Source: Haladaptatus caseinilyticus (lineage in GTDB: Archaea; Halobacteriota; Halobacteria; Halobacteriales; Haladaptataceae). Taken from it: a stretch of DNA of 64,000 nucleotides. Within the stretch, counting starts at the first letter, position 1. The number at the start of each line of letters is the position of its first letter. Made by a program: the position numbers and the translations under genes. The notes beneath the pieces are model-generated. The model saw nothing but the letters and a program-made list of their open reading frames with translations, was not told the origin of the DNA and did no database searches. Positions 8,752 through 17,090 of the stretch are shown piece after piece. The stretch lies in NCBI RefSeq assembly GCF_026248685.1, contig NZ_CP111040.1, positions 1-64,000 on the forward strand. Reading direction: 5' to 3'.

Positions 8752-9819
8752 ATGAAAGCCGTTGCAGTTCGTCGTGATGAACCCGGACCACAGGTCGTGG
8801 ACGTGCCGAAACCACAACCCACGTCGGATGAAGCATTAATACGGACGCTCAGGGTTGGCATCGACGGTACGGACCACGAGGTAATCGAAGGGAGTCATGG
8901 CGGGTATCCGGACGATTCGGACTACCAGATACTGGGTCACGAGGCGGTTGGTGTCGTCGAAGAGCCGAATGGAACCCGGTTCGCGGAGGGTGATCTCGTC
9001 GTCCCGACCGTTCGGCGACCATTGGGAGAACCGAACGAATATTTCGACCGCGGTGAACCGGATGTCGCTCCGGATGGCACGTATCTCGAACGGGGAATCG
9101 TCGGTGCACATGGCTATATGGCAGAGTACTTCACCAGCCCGGCGGAGTTTCTTGTCAGTGTTCCTGACTCCTTTGCCGACACGGGATTTCTGGTCGAACC
9201 CATCAGCAACTCCGAGAAGGCCATCGAGTTCGCTCACGCGAGTCGGTCCGCGTTCGAATGGAACCCGAAGTCCGCGCTCGTCCTCGGCAACGGGCCGCTG
9301 GGGTTACTAACGCTGGCGATGCTCACCGAACACAATACGTTCGAGCGAACGTACTGCCTCGGGCGTCGTGATCGACCCGATCGGACGATCGAAATCATCG
9401 AGCGACTCGGCGCGACGTACGTGGATTCGCGTGAAACCCCCGTCTCCGACATTCCGAACGTGTACGGGCCGATGGATTTCATCTACGAAGCAACGGGCTA
9501 TGCACCACACGTCTTCGAGACGGTGAGCGCACTCGCGGCGAACGGTGTCGCCACGCTGCTCGGAATTCCGAGCGATCACGCGTTCGAAGTCGATGGCGGC
9601 CGCCTCCATCGAGAGTTAGTACTCCGGAACAAAGCACTACTCGGGAGCGTCAATTCGAACGTCCGCCATTTCGAGGCTGCAAAAACGTCGCTCGCGGAAT
9701 TTCCGGACTGGTTTACGGACGAGTTGATTACCGGGGTGTACACCCCTGAAAATGCCGATCGGGCGTTCGAAACCGGCGACAACGTTATCAAAACTGTCGT
9801 CGAATTCGATACACTGTAG
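8752..9819 (+). CDS. gdh: Glucose 1-dehydrogenase-like zinc-dependent MDR enzyme
   Basis: A 355-residue medium-chain dehydrogenase closely resembling haloarchaeal glucose dehydrogenase (the Haloferax mediterranei type), which oxidises the anomeric carbon of glucose with NAD(P)+ in the semi-phosphorylated Entner-Doudoroff route. Asp38 (VGIDGTDHE), His63 and Glu64 (ILGHEAVGVV) and a Glu at about 149 (FLVEPISNSEKA) fit the known catalytic zinc ligands. The nucleotide fold contains LVLGNGPLGLLTLAM. The ATG at 8752 is chosen because MKAVAVRRDE is the family N-terminus; an in-frame upstream GTG would overlap ridA. The neighbouring RidA and SelA-like enzyme make glucosamine or another hexosamine a plausible substrate, giving glucosaminate. 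Confidence 0.9.
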   Translation: MKAVAVRRDEPGPQVVDVPKPQPTSDEALIRTLRVGIDGTDHEVIEGSHGGYPDDSDYQILGHEAVGVVEEPNGTRFAEGDLVVPTVRRPLGEPNEYFDRGEPDVAPDGTYLERGIVGAHGYMAEYFTSPAEFLVSVPDSFADTGFLVEPISNSEKAIEFAHASRSAFEWNPKSALVLGNGPLGLLTLAMLTEHNTFERTYCLGRRDRPDRTIEIIERLGATYVDSRETPVSDIPNVYGPMDFIYEATGYAPHVFETVSALAANGVATLLGIPSDHAFEVDGGRLHRELVLRNKALLGSVNSNVRHFEAAKTSLAEFPDWFTDELITGVYTPENADRAFETGDNVIKTVVEFDTL

Positions 9820-9823
9820 CGGG

Positions 9824-11035
9824 CTATGGTTCGGCCTGCGCCGTGATTCGTTCGACAGCGTACGTTGCTTCATCGTCAGTGAGACACATCGGATTCACCG
9901 TGAACTCGCCCGCTGGAAGGGCGTCGGCACCGACGAAAACGCGGGGCTCCTCACTGCGGAGGCCGCCGACAATGTCGGTGGCCGTGACACCTGCGGCCTC
10001 GGCATCTACCGACACGACGACCTCCGGCGCGACTGCAGTTTTGTCGTCGGCTGTAAGAGAGGTTTCGAAACCGTCAATGGTGTCCAGTTCGGCCGCGATT
10101 CGCTGCGAACGGTCGAGCCATTCGGCAGCGCGGGCATCATGATCCTCCTCGATGAAAAGCGAGAGTGCACGAATCAGCCCGACGAGCTCCTCCTTGCCAA
10201 CTTTCATCGAGCGACCGATTCCCTGTCTAGGGACGCCGCCGAGCTGGGTCGGATCGACGAGTGCAGGTGCCGGTTCCCACACCTGCTCCGCGGCGTGCAT
10301 GTCCAGATGCTGGGCGGCTACCGACTCGATCAAGTCCTGACGGCCGGCAAGTATCCCGGTGGTTTGCGGGCCGCGAATCGCTTTACCGCCGCTGAACGCG
10401 ACGAGGTCGGCGCCCGCTTCGGTGAACGTCGAGAGGTTGCTCACCGGGGGCAGTTCGGCGGCAGCATCCACGATGACCGGAACGTCGTTGTCGTGTGCGA
10501 TTTCACAGACAACGTCGAGTGGTGGTTCGGTGTAGGATTTCTCCATATACGCGACCGCCGCCGTGTCCTCGCCGATGGCGTCTTCGATTTCCCACGGTTC
10601 GACGTTGCGCGATCCGGTACCGAGATGACGGTCATTCGTTCCCACATCTACGATACGTGCGCCCACCGCTCGGAGTGCATGGTCGTAACCCGTTCGGTGC
10701 GTTCTGGGCATCACGATTTCGTCCGGCACGCCCTCCGTCTTCGGTAGCCGCGCCATCACACCGAGGTCATCAGCCGCGATGCAGGCGGCCGCGCCGAGCG
10801 CAAGCGCGCTCGACGCACCGGACGTGACGTAGCCTGCGTCCGCACCGGTTGCCTTGGCGATCAACTCGCTCGCTTTCGCCTGGAGGTCGGAGAGACGGAC
10901 GAAGGCGTCCGATGCGCGAGCCATCGCCTCGACGGCCTCTGGGTGGATTCGACTGCCGCCAATTCGCGTTTTGGTTCCGGTCGCGTTGACGACGTGTGGG
11001 ACGCCCAACTCCTCGTAGATAGTCTCGCGTGGCAT
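9824..11035 (-). CDS. SelA-like PLP-dependent enzyme (possible amino-sugar-acid ammonia-lyase)
   Basis: A 403-residue fold-type I PLP enzyme of the SelA-like / D-glucosaminate-6-phosphate ammonia-lyase group. The Schiff-base lysine is Lys218 in FSGGKAIRGPQTTG, and the PLP-contacting Asp190 is in VPVIVDAAAELPP. TSGASSALALGAAACIA binds phosphate. VVNATGTKTRIGGSRI is the family N-terminus. Haloarchaea do not need SelA (selenocysteyl-tRNA is absent, and archaea use SepSecS), so a sugar-acid eliminase is likelier. Convergent with gdh (four bases apart) and divergent from the next gene. A TATA-like CTATTTAG on the minus strand at about 11061-11068 suits leaderless initiation at 11035. The substrate is inferred from context. 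Confidence 0.8.
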   Translation of the reverse strand: MPRETIYEELGVPHVVNATGTKTRIGGSRIHPEAVEAMARASDAFVRLSDLQAKASELIAKATGADAGYVTSGASSALALGAAACIAADDLGVMARLPKTEGVPDEIVMPRTHRTGYDHALRAVGARIVDVGTNDRHLGTGSRNVEPWEIEDAIGEDTAAVAYMEKSYTEPPLDVVCEIAHDNDVPVIVDAAAELPPVSNLSTFTEAGADLVAFSGGKAIRGPQTTGILAGRQDLIESVAAQHLDMHAAEQVWEPAPALVDPTQLGGVPRQGIGRSMKVGKEELVGLIRALSLFIEEDHDARAAEWLDRSQRIAAELDTIDGFETSLTADDKTAVAPEVVVSVDAEAAGVTATDIVGGLRSEEPRVFVGADALPAGEFTVNPMCLTDDEATYAVERITAQAEP

Positions 11036-11179
11036 ACGCTATCCTCACACAGCTTGCACTAAATAGATTCGACTGGACAACCGTCCCACGGCTGTTATCG
11101 GTTCCTCCGGGCTTCGATACACCAACCACCACCGATACGTTCATGTCCTGCGAGTGAGCATCGATACCAAGCCACGAAT

Positions 11180-12184
11180 ATGCCCGACACCGAAAGCGGA
11201 GCAAGCTATTTCGGCGTACAGGACCCCGAACACGCGGTTGCGGACCTCGAACGATTCCGGGACGAGGGATTAGACGCCGTTCTCCACACGTTCAGCGAAC
11301 GTGATCAAGCGTTCTACCGCGAAACGATGGCGGACATCGTCGCCGCAAGCCACGACCATTCGCTTACGGTCTACGTCAATCCGTGGGCGGTCGGCGGCGT
11401 CTTCGGCGGCGAGGAGTTCTCACGGTTCGTCGCCCACAACCCTAACAGTCGGCAGGTTCTCAGCACCGGGGAGCGCGTGCCAGCCGCCTGCTTTAACGCC
11501 CCGGCGTTCCGTGAATTCATGCACGAGTGGACCCGCGATGCCGCCGGACTCGGTGCGGATGTGCTCTTCTGGGACGAACCGCACTGGCATAACGTTCACT
11601 GGTACGGCGACGACCATCCACGAGATGTGTGGTGCTGTCGCTGTACCCATTGCCGCGACGGCTATCGCGAGCGATATGACGAACCGATGCCCGCCACCGA
11701 GACGGAAGCAGTCTCGACGTTTCGGGAGGAGTCGATGCTCGACTTTCTGGACGAAATGATGGCACTAACACGCGAGGAAGGCGCGGAGAACGCGGTCTGT
11801 CTTATGCCGAGTCAGTCAGCCGACCACGGACCGCGAAACTGGGAACGACTCGCCGAAAACGAGCATCTCGACGTGCTCGCCACCGATCCCTACTGGGACG
11901 CCTTCGCGGAGGACGCCGACCCGGAAGCCTACGTCTCACAGTTCGGAACGGAACTGGTCGAACTCGCCGATGAACACGGGTTGCGAAGCCAGCTCTGGAT
12001 ACAGGGGTTCGGATTGAAGGGGGAATCGGCGACAGACGAAGTTCGAACTGCCACACGAACCGCGCTCGACCTCGACGCCGACAGCATTTTTATGTGGGGC
12101 TACGACGGCTGTCGAACCATTTCCGAAATCGCCTGTGAAGAACCGATGGCCGTCTGGGAGGCGTATTTGGACGAGGTCAACTGA
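11180..12184 (+). CDS. Uncharacterised TIM-barrel, glycosidase-like protein with Cys cluster
   Basis: A 334-residue protein with the alternating pattern of a TIM barrel and no signal peptide. Acidic strand-end motifs such as DVLFWDEPHWHN (about residues 125-136) resemble glycoside hydrolase catalytic strands, where WDEP would carry the acid/base or nucleophile. It is followed by a cysteine cluster, WCCRCTHCRDGYRERY, a hallmark of several uncharacterised glycoside-hydrolase-like families. Further strands include LDVLATDPYW, QLWIQGFG and SIFMWGYDGC. A related architecture recurs at 27359-28534. I do not recognise a characterised homologue. Context suggests hydrolysis or processing of a sugar in the amino-sugar pathway. 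Confidence 0.7.
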   Translation: MPDTESGASYFGVQDPEHAVADLERFRDEGLDAVLHTFSERDQAFYRETMADIVAASHDHSLTVYVNPWAVGGVFGGEEFSRFVAHNPNSRQVLSTGERVPAACFNAPAFREFMHEWTRDAAGLGADVLFWDEPHWHNVHWYGDDHPRDVWCCRCTHCRDGYRERYDEPMPATETEAVSTFREESMLDFLDEMMALTREEGAENAVCLMPSQSADHGPRNWERLAENEHLDVLATDPYWDAFAEDADPEAYVSQFGTELVELADEHGLRSQLWIQGFGLKGESATDEVRTATRTALDLDADSIFMWGYDGCRTISEIACEEPMAVWEAYLDEVN

Positions 12185-12430
12185 TCGGTGACCACGAACG
12201 ACGTGGTCGATAACATGATTCCACGCGTCAGGAGACCATCCCACGACAACAGTTCCTTCGGTACCCAATGTAGCATACAGTCGATTGTGTAAATGAACGG
12301 ATCTCCGTCGTCATAGTCATCAACGGCGAGAAACGAGTCGTTCTGAACTCTCACCCCCAACTCGCCGGCAAACATGACGTTTGTTATTGTTAGAATATCA
12401 TCTCAGTATCATATGATCCCATTGTCCGTC

Positions 12431-13255
12431 TCAGAACGGAAACAATCGTGCTTTCTCGTCGGCAGTGAGTTGCTTACCGTACTCGCTCGCTTCAAACGCC
12501 TCCGCATAGCAAACGTGCTCGCCATCGGCACCGTATCGTTCGACGAGGTCGTCGCGGTAGCGGTCCGCTACGTTCGAAAGGGCCTCGACATGCGGCAGTC
12601 CACCCTCGCGTAACCACTCGAGTCGTTCGTCGGGGTCGTCCGGAACCTCGCCGAGCGTCCCTTCGACCGATGGCAACCATTCGTACATCTGAGATTCGTG
12701 GCAATCAAGCATCTTGAACTTTCTATCGGCGGTATCGTCGATATCGATGACGACATCCGGCGAAAAGGGATACGGACGCTCGAATGTATCACTCATGTAC
12801 GCAAAGACGGGATTTTCGTCGAGTGCGGGCGTTCCCGGACGAATCTTCGGCACCGCGACTAAATACGCCGCGTCCCGGACGAGCTGTGCCGTATACCGGT
12901 GGTCCGGGTGGTAATCGTTCGGACGATGAGTGAGGACGAGGTCGGGGCGAAACTGGCGGATACGTTCGATGAGCCGCCCTCGATTTTCGAGCGATGGTTG
13001 GAGTTTCCCGTCCGGAACGTCTAGCGTCTCGAACTCGGCATCAGCGACTGCTGCTGCAGCTTTTCCTTCCTCGTATCGGCGACGTATCAGCTCTCGACCT
13101 CCGAGACCGTGGTGTCCAGCTTCGCCATTTGTCATCGAAACGAAGCGTACGTCATGGCCGTTGTCGGAATATTTACACGCGATGCCGCCCGCTTTGAGGT
13201 CGCAGTCATCGGGATGAGCACCGACGACGAGAACCCGTATTGATTCCCTCGACAT
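12431..13255 (-). CDS. PIG-L/LmbE family zinc deacetylase
   Basis: A 274-residue PIG-L superfamily enzyme. Family members remove N-acetyl groups from GlcNAc-containing sugars using a single zinc. The metal and catalytic motif AHPDD (GAHPDDCDLKAG, residues 12-23) and the distal HPDH (RPNDYHPDHRYTAQL) are both present, as is the MTNGEAGHHG loop. It starts at 13255, where a minus-strand TATA (CTTATACAA, about 13277-13285) is some 26 nt upstream, consistent with a leaderless message. In this neighbourhood the likely substrate is GlcNAc or MurNAc, giving free glucosamine or muramic acid for oxidation by the nearby dehydrogenase. The family is certain; the substrate is inferred. Confidence 0.9.
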   Translation of the reverse strand: MSRESIRVLVVGAHPDDCDLKAGGIACKYSDNGHDVRFVSMTNGEAGHHGLGGRELIRRRYEEGKAAAAVADAEFETLDVPDGKLQPSLENRGRLIERIRQFRPDLVLTHRPNDYHPDHRYTAQLVRDAAYLVAVPKIRPGTPALDENPVFAYMSDTFERPYPFSPDVVIDIDDTADRKFKMLDCHESQMYEWLPSVEGTLGEVPDDPDERLEWLREGGLPHVEALSNVADRYRDDLVERYGADGEHVCYAEAFEASEYGKQLTADEKARLFPF

Positions 13256-13276
13256 CGATTCATAAGAGACGATTCG

Positions 13277-13333
13277 ATTGTATAAGCTCTCCGAACTGTT
13301 GGCTGACGAAATCGCCGCCGTACGGAATTATTT
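13277..13333. promoter_or_regulatory. Divergent promoters of the PIG-L and enolase-family genes
   Basis: Two TATA-like elements lie in the 102-base gap. One is on the minus strand at about 13277-13285 (TTATACAA), 26 nt before the PIG-L ATG. The other is on the plus strand at about 13325-13332 (ATTATTTG), 29 nt before the ATG at 13358. Both spacings predict leaderless mRNAs, and the shared gap suggests common control. Confidence 0.5.
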
Positions 13334-13357
13334 GTAGGTCGAGTTCGAGGAATACAT

Positions 13358-14473
13358 ATGTCGATTACGGACGTGTCAGCCATCCCAGTAGAGATGGGCG
13401 TCAAACCACTCGAATCGGAACTTGGCCTCGCACCCTACGTGAGCAACCACGATAGTGTCGAATCGGTTACGAGAATGCTCGTCAAAGTCAAAACGGACGA
13501 GGGTGTGACCGGTTGGGGCGAGATGCTCGTCGGAATGAAATCCGCCGCGGTGACGAAAGCGGTCATGGACGACGTGATCGCTCCCGAACTCGTGGGTCGT
13601 GAGGTCGGCGAAATACGCAATTTCGTTGAGTCGTTTTACTTCCCATACGTGAAAGTCCGACCGTTCCTCGGAGCCGTCGAAACCGCACTCTGGGACGCGT
13701 TCGGCAAGCAGGTTGGTGTTCCTGTCCACCAACTACTTGGCGGCAAGACCCGCGAAAACGTACCAATAGCGACCTGTCTCGGCATCCTCGGCCCCGAAGA
13801 GTCACGCAATTACGCCAATCGAGCGGTCGAGCATGGATTCACGACGTTGAAAACGAAAGCCGGACCGGATTGGCGCGAGGACGTCGAACGGATTCGTGCG
13901 ATGCACGACGAAGTGGATGGTGAATTGGAGTTTCGACTCGATCCCAATCAAGGATGGGCGTTCGAGGACGCGGTTCGCGTCGCTACTCGGCTCGAGGAGG
14001 AAGGGATCTTGCTCCAGTATCTGGAGCAACCGGTTCGAATCGATACGTATGGAACGTATGCCTCGCTCCGAAACCGTGTCCGAACGCCGATTGCAGTCAA
14101 CGAGGATACCTACTTCCCGCGAAACCTCCGCTACCTACTCCAAGCCGACGCCATCGACGTAGCCGTCGTTGATCTCGTCCCTGCTGGTGGTATCCTCCGC
14201 GTCAGAGAGCAAGTCGCGATGGCGGCAAACGCGGGTGTCTCGGTATCACACCACTGTGGGTTCGACCTCGGCGTCAAGACTGCTGCCATGCTCCACACTG
14301 TAGCGAGCACGCCTGGAATCAATCTCCCCCCGGATAGCGTCTACTACGGATGGGATGACTACATCATCGAGGAGCCGTTCGAAGTCGAAGACGGAGCCCT
14401 TTCAGTGCCCGACGAACCGGGGCTCGGGATAACGGTGGACGAGGAGAAGGTAGAACAGTATCGATGTGATTGA
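13358..14473 (+). CDS. Enolase-superfamily (mandelate racemase/muconate-lactonizing type) enzyme
   Basis: A 371-residue enolase-superfamily protein; members abstract the proton alpha to a carboxylate, commonly dehydrating sugar acids. The second-strand KxK motif is Lys165-Thr-Lys167 (TTLKTKAGP). Metal ligands are Asp195 (FRLDPNQGW), Glu223 (YLEQPVR) and Glu249 (VNEDTYF), and the final-strand base is probably His in SVSHHCGFDLG (near 301). An acid-sugar dehydratase such as gluconate/galactonate dehydratase fits a pathway feeding 2-keto-3-deoxy sugar acids, but epimerase or cycloisomerase activity cannot be excluded. It is convergent with the ABC operon, with only two bases between stops. The family assignment is firm, the reaction unknown. 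Confidence 0.88.
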   Translation: MSITDVSAIPVEMGVKPLESELGLAPYVSNHDSVESVTRMLVKVKTDEGVTGWGEMLVGMKSAAVTKAVMDDVIAPELVGREVGEIRNFVESFYFPYVKVRPFLGAVETALWDAFGKQVGVPVHQLLGGKTRENVPIATCLGILGPEESRNYANRAVEHGFTTLKTKAGPDWREDVERIRAMHDEVDGELEFRLDPNQGWAFEDAVRVATRLEEEGILLQYLEQPVRIDTYGTYASLRNRVRTPIAVNEDTYFPRNLRYLLQADAIDVAVVDLVPAGGILRVREQVAMAANAGVSVSHHCGFDLGVKTAAMLHTVASTPGINLPPDSVYYGWDDYIIEEPFEVEDGALSVPDEPGLGITVDEEKVEQYRCD

Positions 14474-14475
14474 GA

Positions 14476-15606
14476 TCAGTCACTTTCGGCCGCACTGCTC
14501 GGGGGAGGGGACCCTTTTTCGTCTTCGAGCGGTTCGCTCTGCCAATAACTGTGCGTGTCTTCGTGCCGGAAGCACGCCGTTCGTCGTCCGTCGCCATCGT
14601 GGTCAGTGAGTGAGGGGCAGGCCTTCGTACACGCCGTCCGCGCCTCTGGGCAGCGCGTATGGAATCGACATCCAGACGGTGGATCGACGGGGTCGGGAAT
14701 ATCGAGCGATCGAACCGGCGGTTCCGGGACGCTATCAGAACGATTTCGGAGATCGGAAGTCGCCCAGAGCAACACCTTCGTGTAGGGATGCTGTGGGTCG
14801 TGAATTATCTGTTCGGGGGTTCCGATTTCCACGAGTTCGCCGAGATACATGATGCCGATTCGGCCATTCGCTCGCTGTGTGAGATGCTTTGCGTTGGCGA
14901 GATCGTGTGAAATGTACAGATAGGACGTGTTGAACTGCTCTTGCAGTTCGAGCATGAGGTCCATCATCTCGGCACGAAGCGATACGTCGAGCGCACTGAT
15001 GGCCTCGTCCGCGAGGATGAGGTCGGGATTCATCAACAGAGACCGAATGAGGGCAACGCGTTGCTGTTCGCCGCCGGAAAGCTGGTGTGGATATCGCTTT
15101 GCGTAATCCTTCGCTGGGGACATTCCCACGTACTCGAGCAACCCGTAGATCCGGGCACGGCGGTCGGCTTCGCTCATCTCCGGTTGCCAGCGTTTTAGTG
15201 GTTCGGCGAGACTCGATTCGACGGTGTAGTTCGAGTTCAACGAACTGCCGGGGTCCTGGTGAATCATCTGGAGCGACCGCCGTATTTCCTGGGGCGAGTA
15301 CTCACCCTCTGCCTGTTTCCCGCCGAACAGCCCACCGGACTCCTTCGTCTCCCAAATGTCCTGCCCTCGGTACAACACGCGACCGTCCGTCGGACGCTGA
15401 ACGCCGATAGCAGTCTTACCAAGCGTCGTCTTTCCACAGCCGGATTCGCCAACGAGGGCGACGATATCGTTCTCGTACAGGTCGAGGCTTACATCATCGA
15501 CGGCGTGGACGGTTTCGGAACCAGCGAGCCCGAACAGGCGCTCTTTCTCAAAGTGAACGCTCACGTTTTGCATGGACAACAGTGGTTCACCGCGGTTGTC
15601 TGTCAT
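14476..15606 (-). CDS. Opp/Dpp-type ABC transporter ATP-binding protein (OppF-like)
   Basis: A 376-residue ATPase of the oligopeptide/dipeptide (Opp/Dpp) class, last gene of the importer operon. Walker A is GESGCGKTTLG, the signature HQLSGGEQQRVAL, and Walker B LILADEAISALDVS (most relatives have DEPTSALD). The H-loop is ISHDLANAKHL. The C-terminus has the Opp/Dpp cysteine motif CRFHTRCPEA...CTKACP. A lineage insertion, GLFGGKQAEGEYS, follows Walker A. It overlaps the upstream ATPase gene by ATGA. With its partner it should power import of peptides, muropeptides or amino-sugar oligomers. Confidence 0.92.
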   Translation of the reverse strand: MTDNRGEPLLSMQNVSVHFEKERLFGLAGSETVHAVDDVSLDLYENDIVALVGESGCGKTTLGKTAIGVQRPTDGRVLYRGQDIWETKESGGLFGGKQAEGEYSPQEIRRSLQMIHQDPGSSLNSNYTVESSLAEPLKRWQPEMSEADRRARIYGLLEYVGMSPAKDYAKRYPHQLSGGEQQRVALIRSLLMNPDLILADEAISALDVSLRAEMMDLMLELQEQFNTSYLYISHDLANAKHLTQRANGRIGIMYLGELVEIGTPEQIIHDPQHPYTKVLLWATSDLRNRSDSVPEPPVRSLDIPDPVDPPSGCRFHTRCPEARTACTKACPSLTDHDGDGRRTACFRHEDTHSYWQSEPLEDEKGSPPPSSAAESD

Positions 15607-16718
15607 CGCCGGTCACCCCCATGAGTCTCAGTAACGCTTTCCATCGAATCCGTCGATTCATCAAGCAGCAACGGAATGGTTTCACGGGCTTCCTCCCAGT
15701 GGAAACAAGCGACATCGTGGCCGGAATCCACATCCCGCAGCTGTGGGTTTTCCGACGTGCACATCCCATCCGCGAGCGGGCATCGTGGGTTGAACGAACA
15801 CCCCCGTGGAAGCGTTACGGGGTCGGGACTCGATCCATCGATACCATCGACTTCCATCTCGCGGTCGGAGATGTTCGGGACAGCATTGAGCAACGCACGG
15901 GTATACGGGTGTGCTGCATGGTCGAGAACGTCGTCCGTTGGACCGAGTTCGACGAGTTCGAATGCATACATCACCGCAAGTCGGTCCGCGAGGTCGGCGA
16001 CCAACGGCAGATCGTGGGTGACGAATACCATCGTCAAGTCGTATTTTTCCTGCAGGTCTTCCAACATGCTGATGATGGAGCGTTGCATGAGAAGGTCGAG
16101 TGCCGCGGTCGGTTCGTCCATCACGACGACGTTCGGGTTCAAAACGAGGCCAAGCGCGATAAGGGCGCGCTGTTTCATCCCGCCGGATAGCTCGTGGGGA
16201 TGTGAGTGCAATACCTGTTCGATGGGCAGATAGAGGTCGGCGAGGAGTTCTCGGGCGAACTCCATACCGGCCGCAACATCGGCGTCGTGTGCCCGGAGTG
16301 TCTCCTCGAAGTGACTACCGATAGTCATCGTCGGATTGAACGCGCTTTGAGCGCCCTGGATGACGAACGAAATCTCGTTCCAGCGGAGTTTCGTGAGTTC
16401 CTCACGGGAAAGGGAAAGGATGTCAACCGGCGAACCCTCCGGCGGATGATAGATGATCTCGCCCTCGACTTGTCCCGGCGAAACGACGGCATCCAACATC
16501 GCAGAGGCAAGCATCGATTTTCCGGAACCGCTTTCGCCGACGACGCCGAGCACCTCGCCTGCGCGAACGTCGATGCTGACATCACGGAGGACACGAGAAT
16601 CACCGCGATCCATGCTGAACGAGACGCTGGTATCCCGTATCTCCAAGATAATGTCTCCGTCCGGCGGACCCTCCGCATCTGAAGTGGGGCGGGATTCAGT
16701 CGCCATTCCTACCTCCAT
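15603..16718 (-). CDS. Opp/Dpp-type ABC transporter ATP-binding protein (OppD-like)
   Basis: A 371-residue Opp/Dpp-class ATPase. Walker A is GESGSGKSMLAS, the signature HELSGGMKQRALI, Walker B VVVMDEPTAALD, and the H-loop VTHDLPLVADL. The C-terminal motif GCSFNPRCPLADGMC is typical of OppD/DppD and may hold an iron-sulphur cluster in some relatives. Start is uncertain between ATG 16718 (GAGGAG about ten bases upstream) and ATG 16706, which also has GGAGGT close by. Ends overlapping the oppF-like start. A 123-base gap separates it from the small membrane-protein gene upstream. Confidence 0.92.
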   Translation of the reverse strand: MEVGMATESRPTSDAEGPPDGDIILEIRDTSVSFSMDRGDSRVLRDVSIDVRAGEVLGVVGESGSGKSMLASAMLDAVVSPGQVEGEIIYHPPEGSPVDILSLSREELTKLRWNEISFVIQGAQSAFNPTMTIGSHFEETLRAHDADVAAGMEFARELLADLYLPIEQVLHSHPHELSGGMKQRALIALGLVLNPNVVVMDEPTAALDLLMQRSIISMLEDLQEKYDLTMVFVTHDLPLVADLADRLAVMYAFELVELGPTDDVLDHAAHPYTRALLNAVPNISDREMEVDGIDGSSPDPVTLPRGCSFNPRCPLADGMCTSENPQLRDVDSGHDVACFHWEEARETIPLLLDESTDSMESVTETHGGDRR

Positions 16719-16841
16719 CGTCGCAGATCTCCTCGAATCGAACGGTTCGGGTGAATCGTTCGGGTCGGTTCGAGTGTCGATACGACGTTGCCGTGGTGGT
16801 GTCTGTAGTGGGCATGGGTTCGATCGTGGATTGTCGTTTCA

Positions 16842-17090
16842 TTAGGTGTAATTGATGAGTCGAAGTCCGAGATGGCCGATAATCGCGTAGACGAACGCGC
16901 TTGTACCCCAGATAGCGAACATCCCGGCAAGGACGCCGTGCGTTAGCGACGGGAGAACGTGCGTCGAGAGGAGAACGGCCAACAGGCAACAGATGACGCC
17001 CATCGCCGTGATGAACGCAAGGAACGACTGCCTGATGGCAAGCAGAACGGACACCGTTCGTCCGTTCACGGCCGATAAGCGGGTGCTCAT
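16842..17090 (-). CDS. Small membrane protein inside the Opp operon
   Basis: An 82-residue hydrophobic protein with two or three predicted membrane helices: about 22-44 (FLAFITAMGVICCLLAVLL) and 50-78 (VLAGMFAIWGTSAFVYAII). Its ATG overlaps the stop of the oppC-like gene (ATGA), so it is co-translated with the permease and is very likely real. Opp/Dpp operons do not normally encode such a protein. It may be an accessory subunit stabilising or regulating the permease. No known family is recognised. Confidence 0.72.
   Translation of the reverse strand: MSTRLSAVNGRTVSVLLAIRQSFLAFITAMGVICCLLAVLLSTHVLPSLTHGVLAGMFAIWGTSAFVYAIIGHLGLRLINYT

Noticed and set aside
9752-10747. 331-codon plus-strand frame opposite the SelA-like gene
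   Set aside because: The minus strand holds PLP-enzyme motifs throughout; the plus frame has high Arg/Cys content and no domain.
9824-11035. Annotation as selenocysteine synthase SelA
   Set aside because: Archaea make selenocysteinyl-tRNA by SepSecS, and the neighbours are sugar-metabolism genes.
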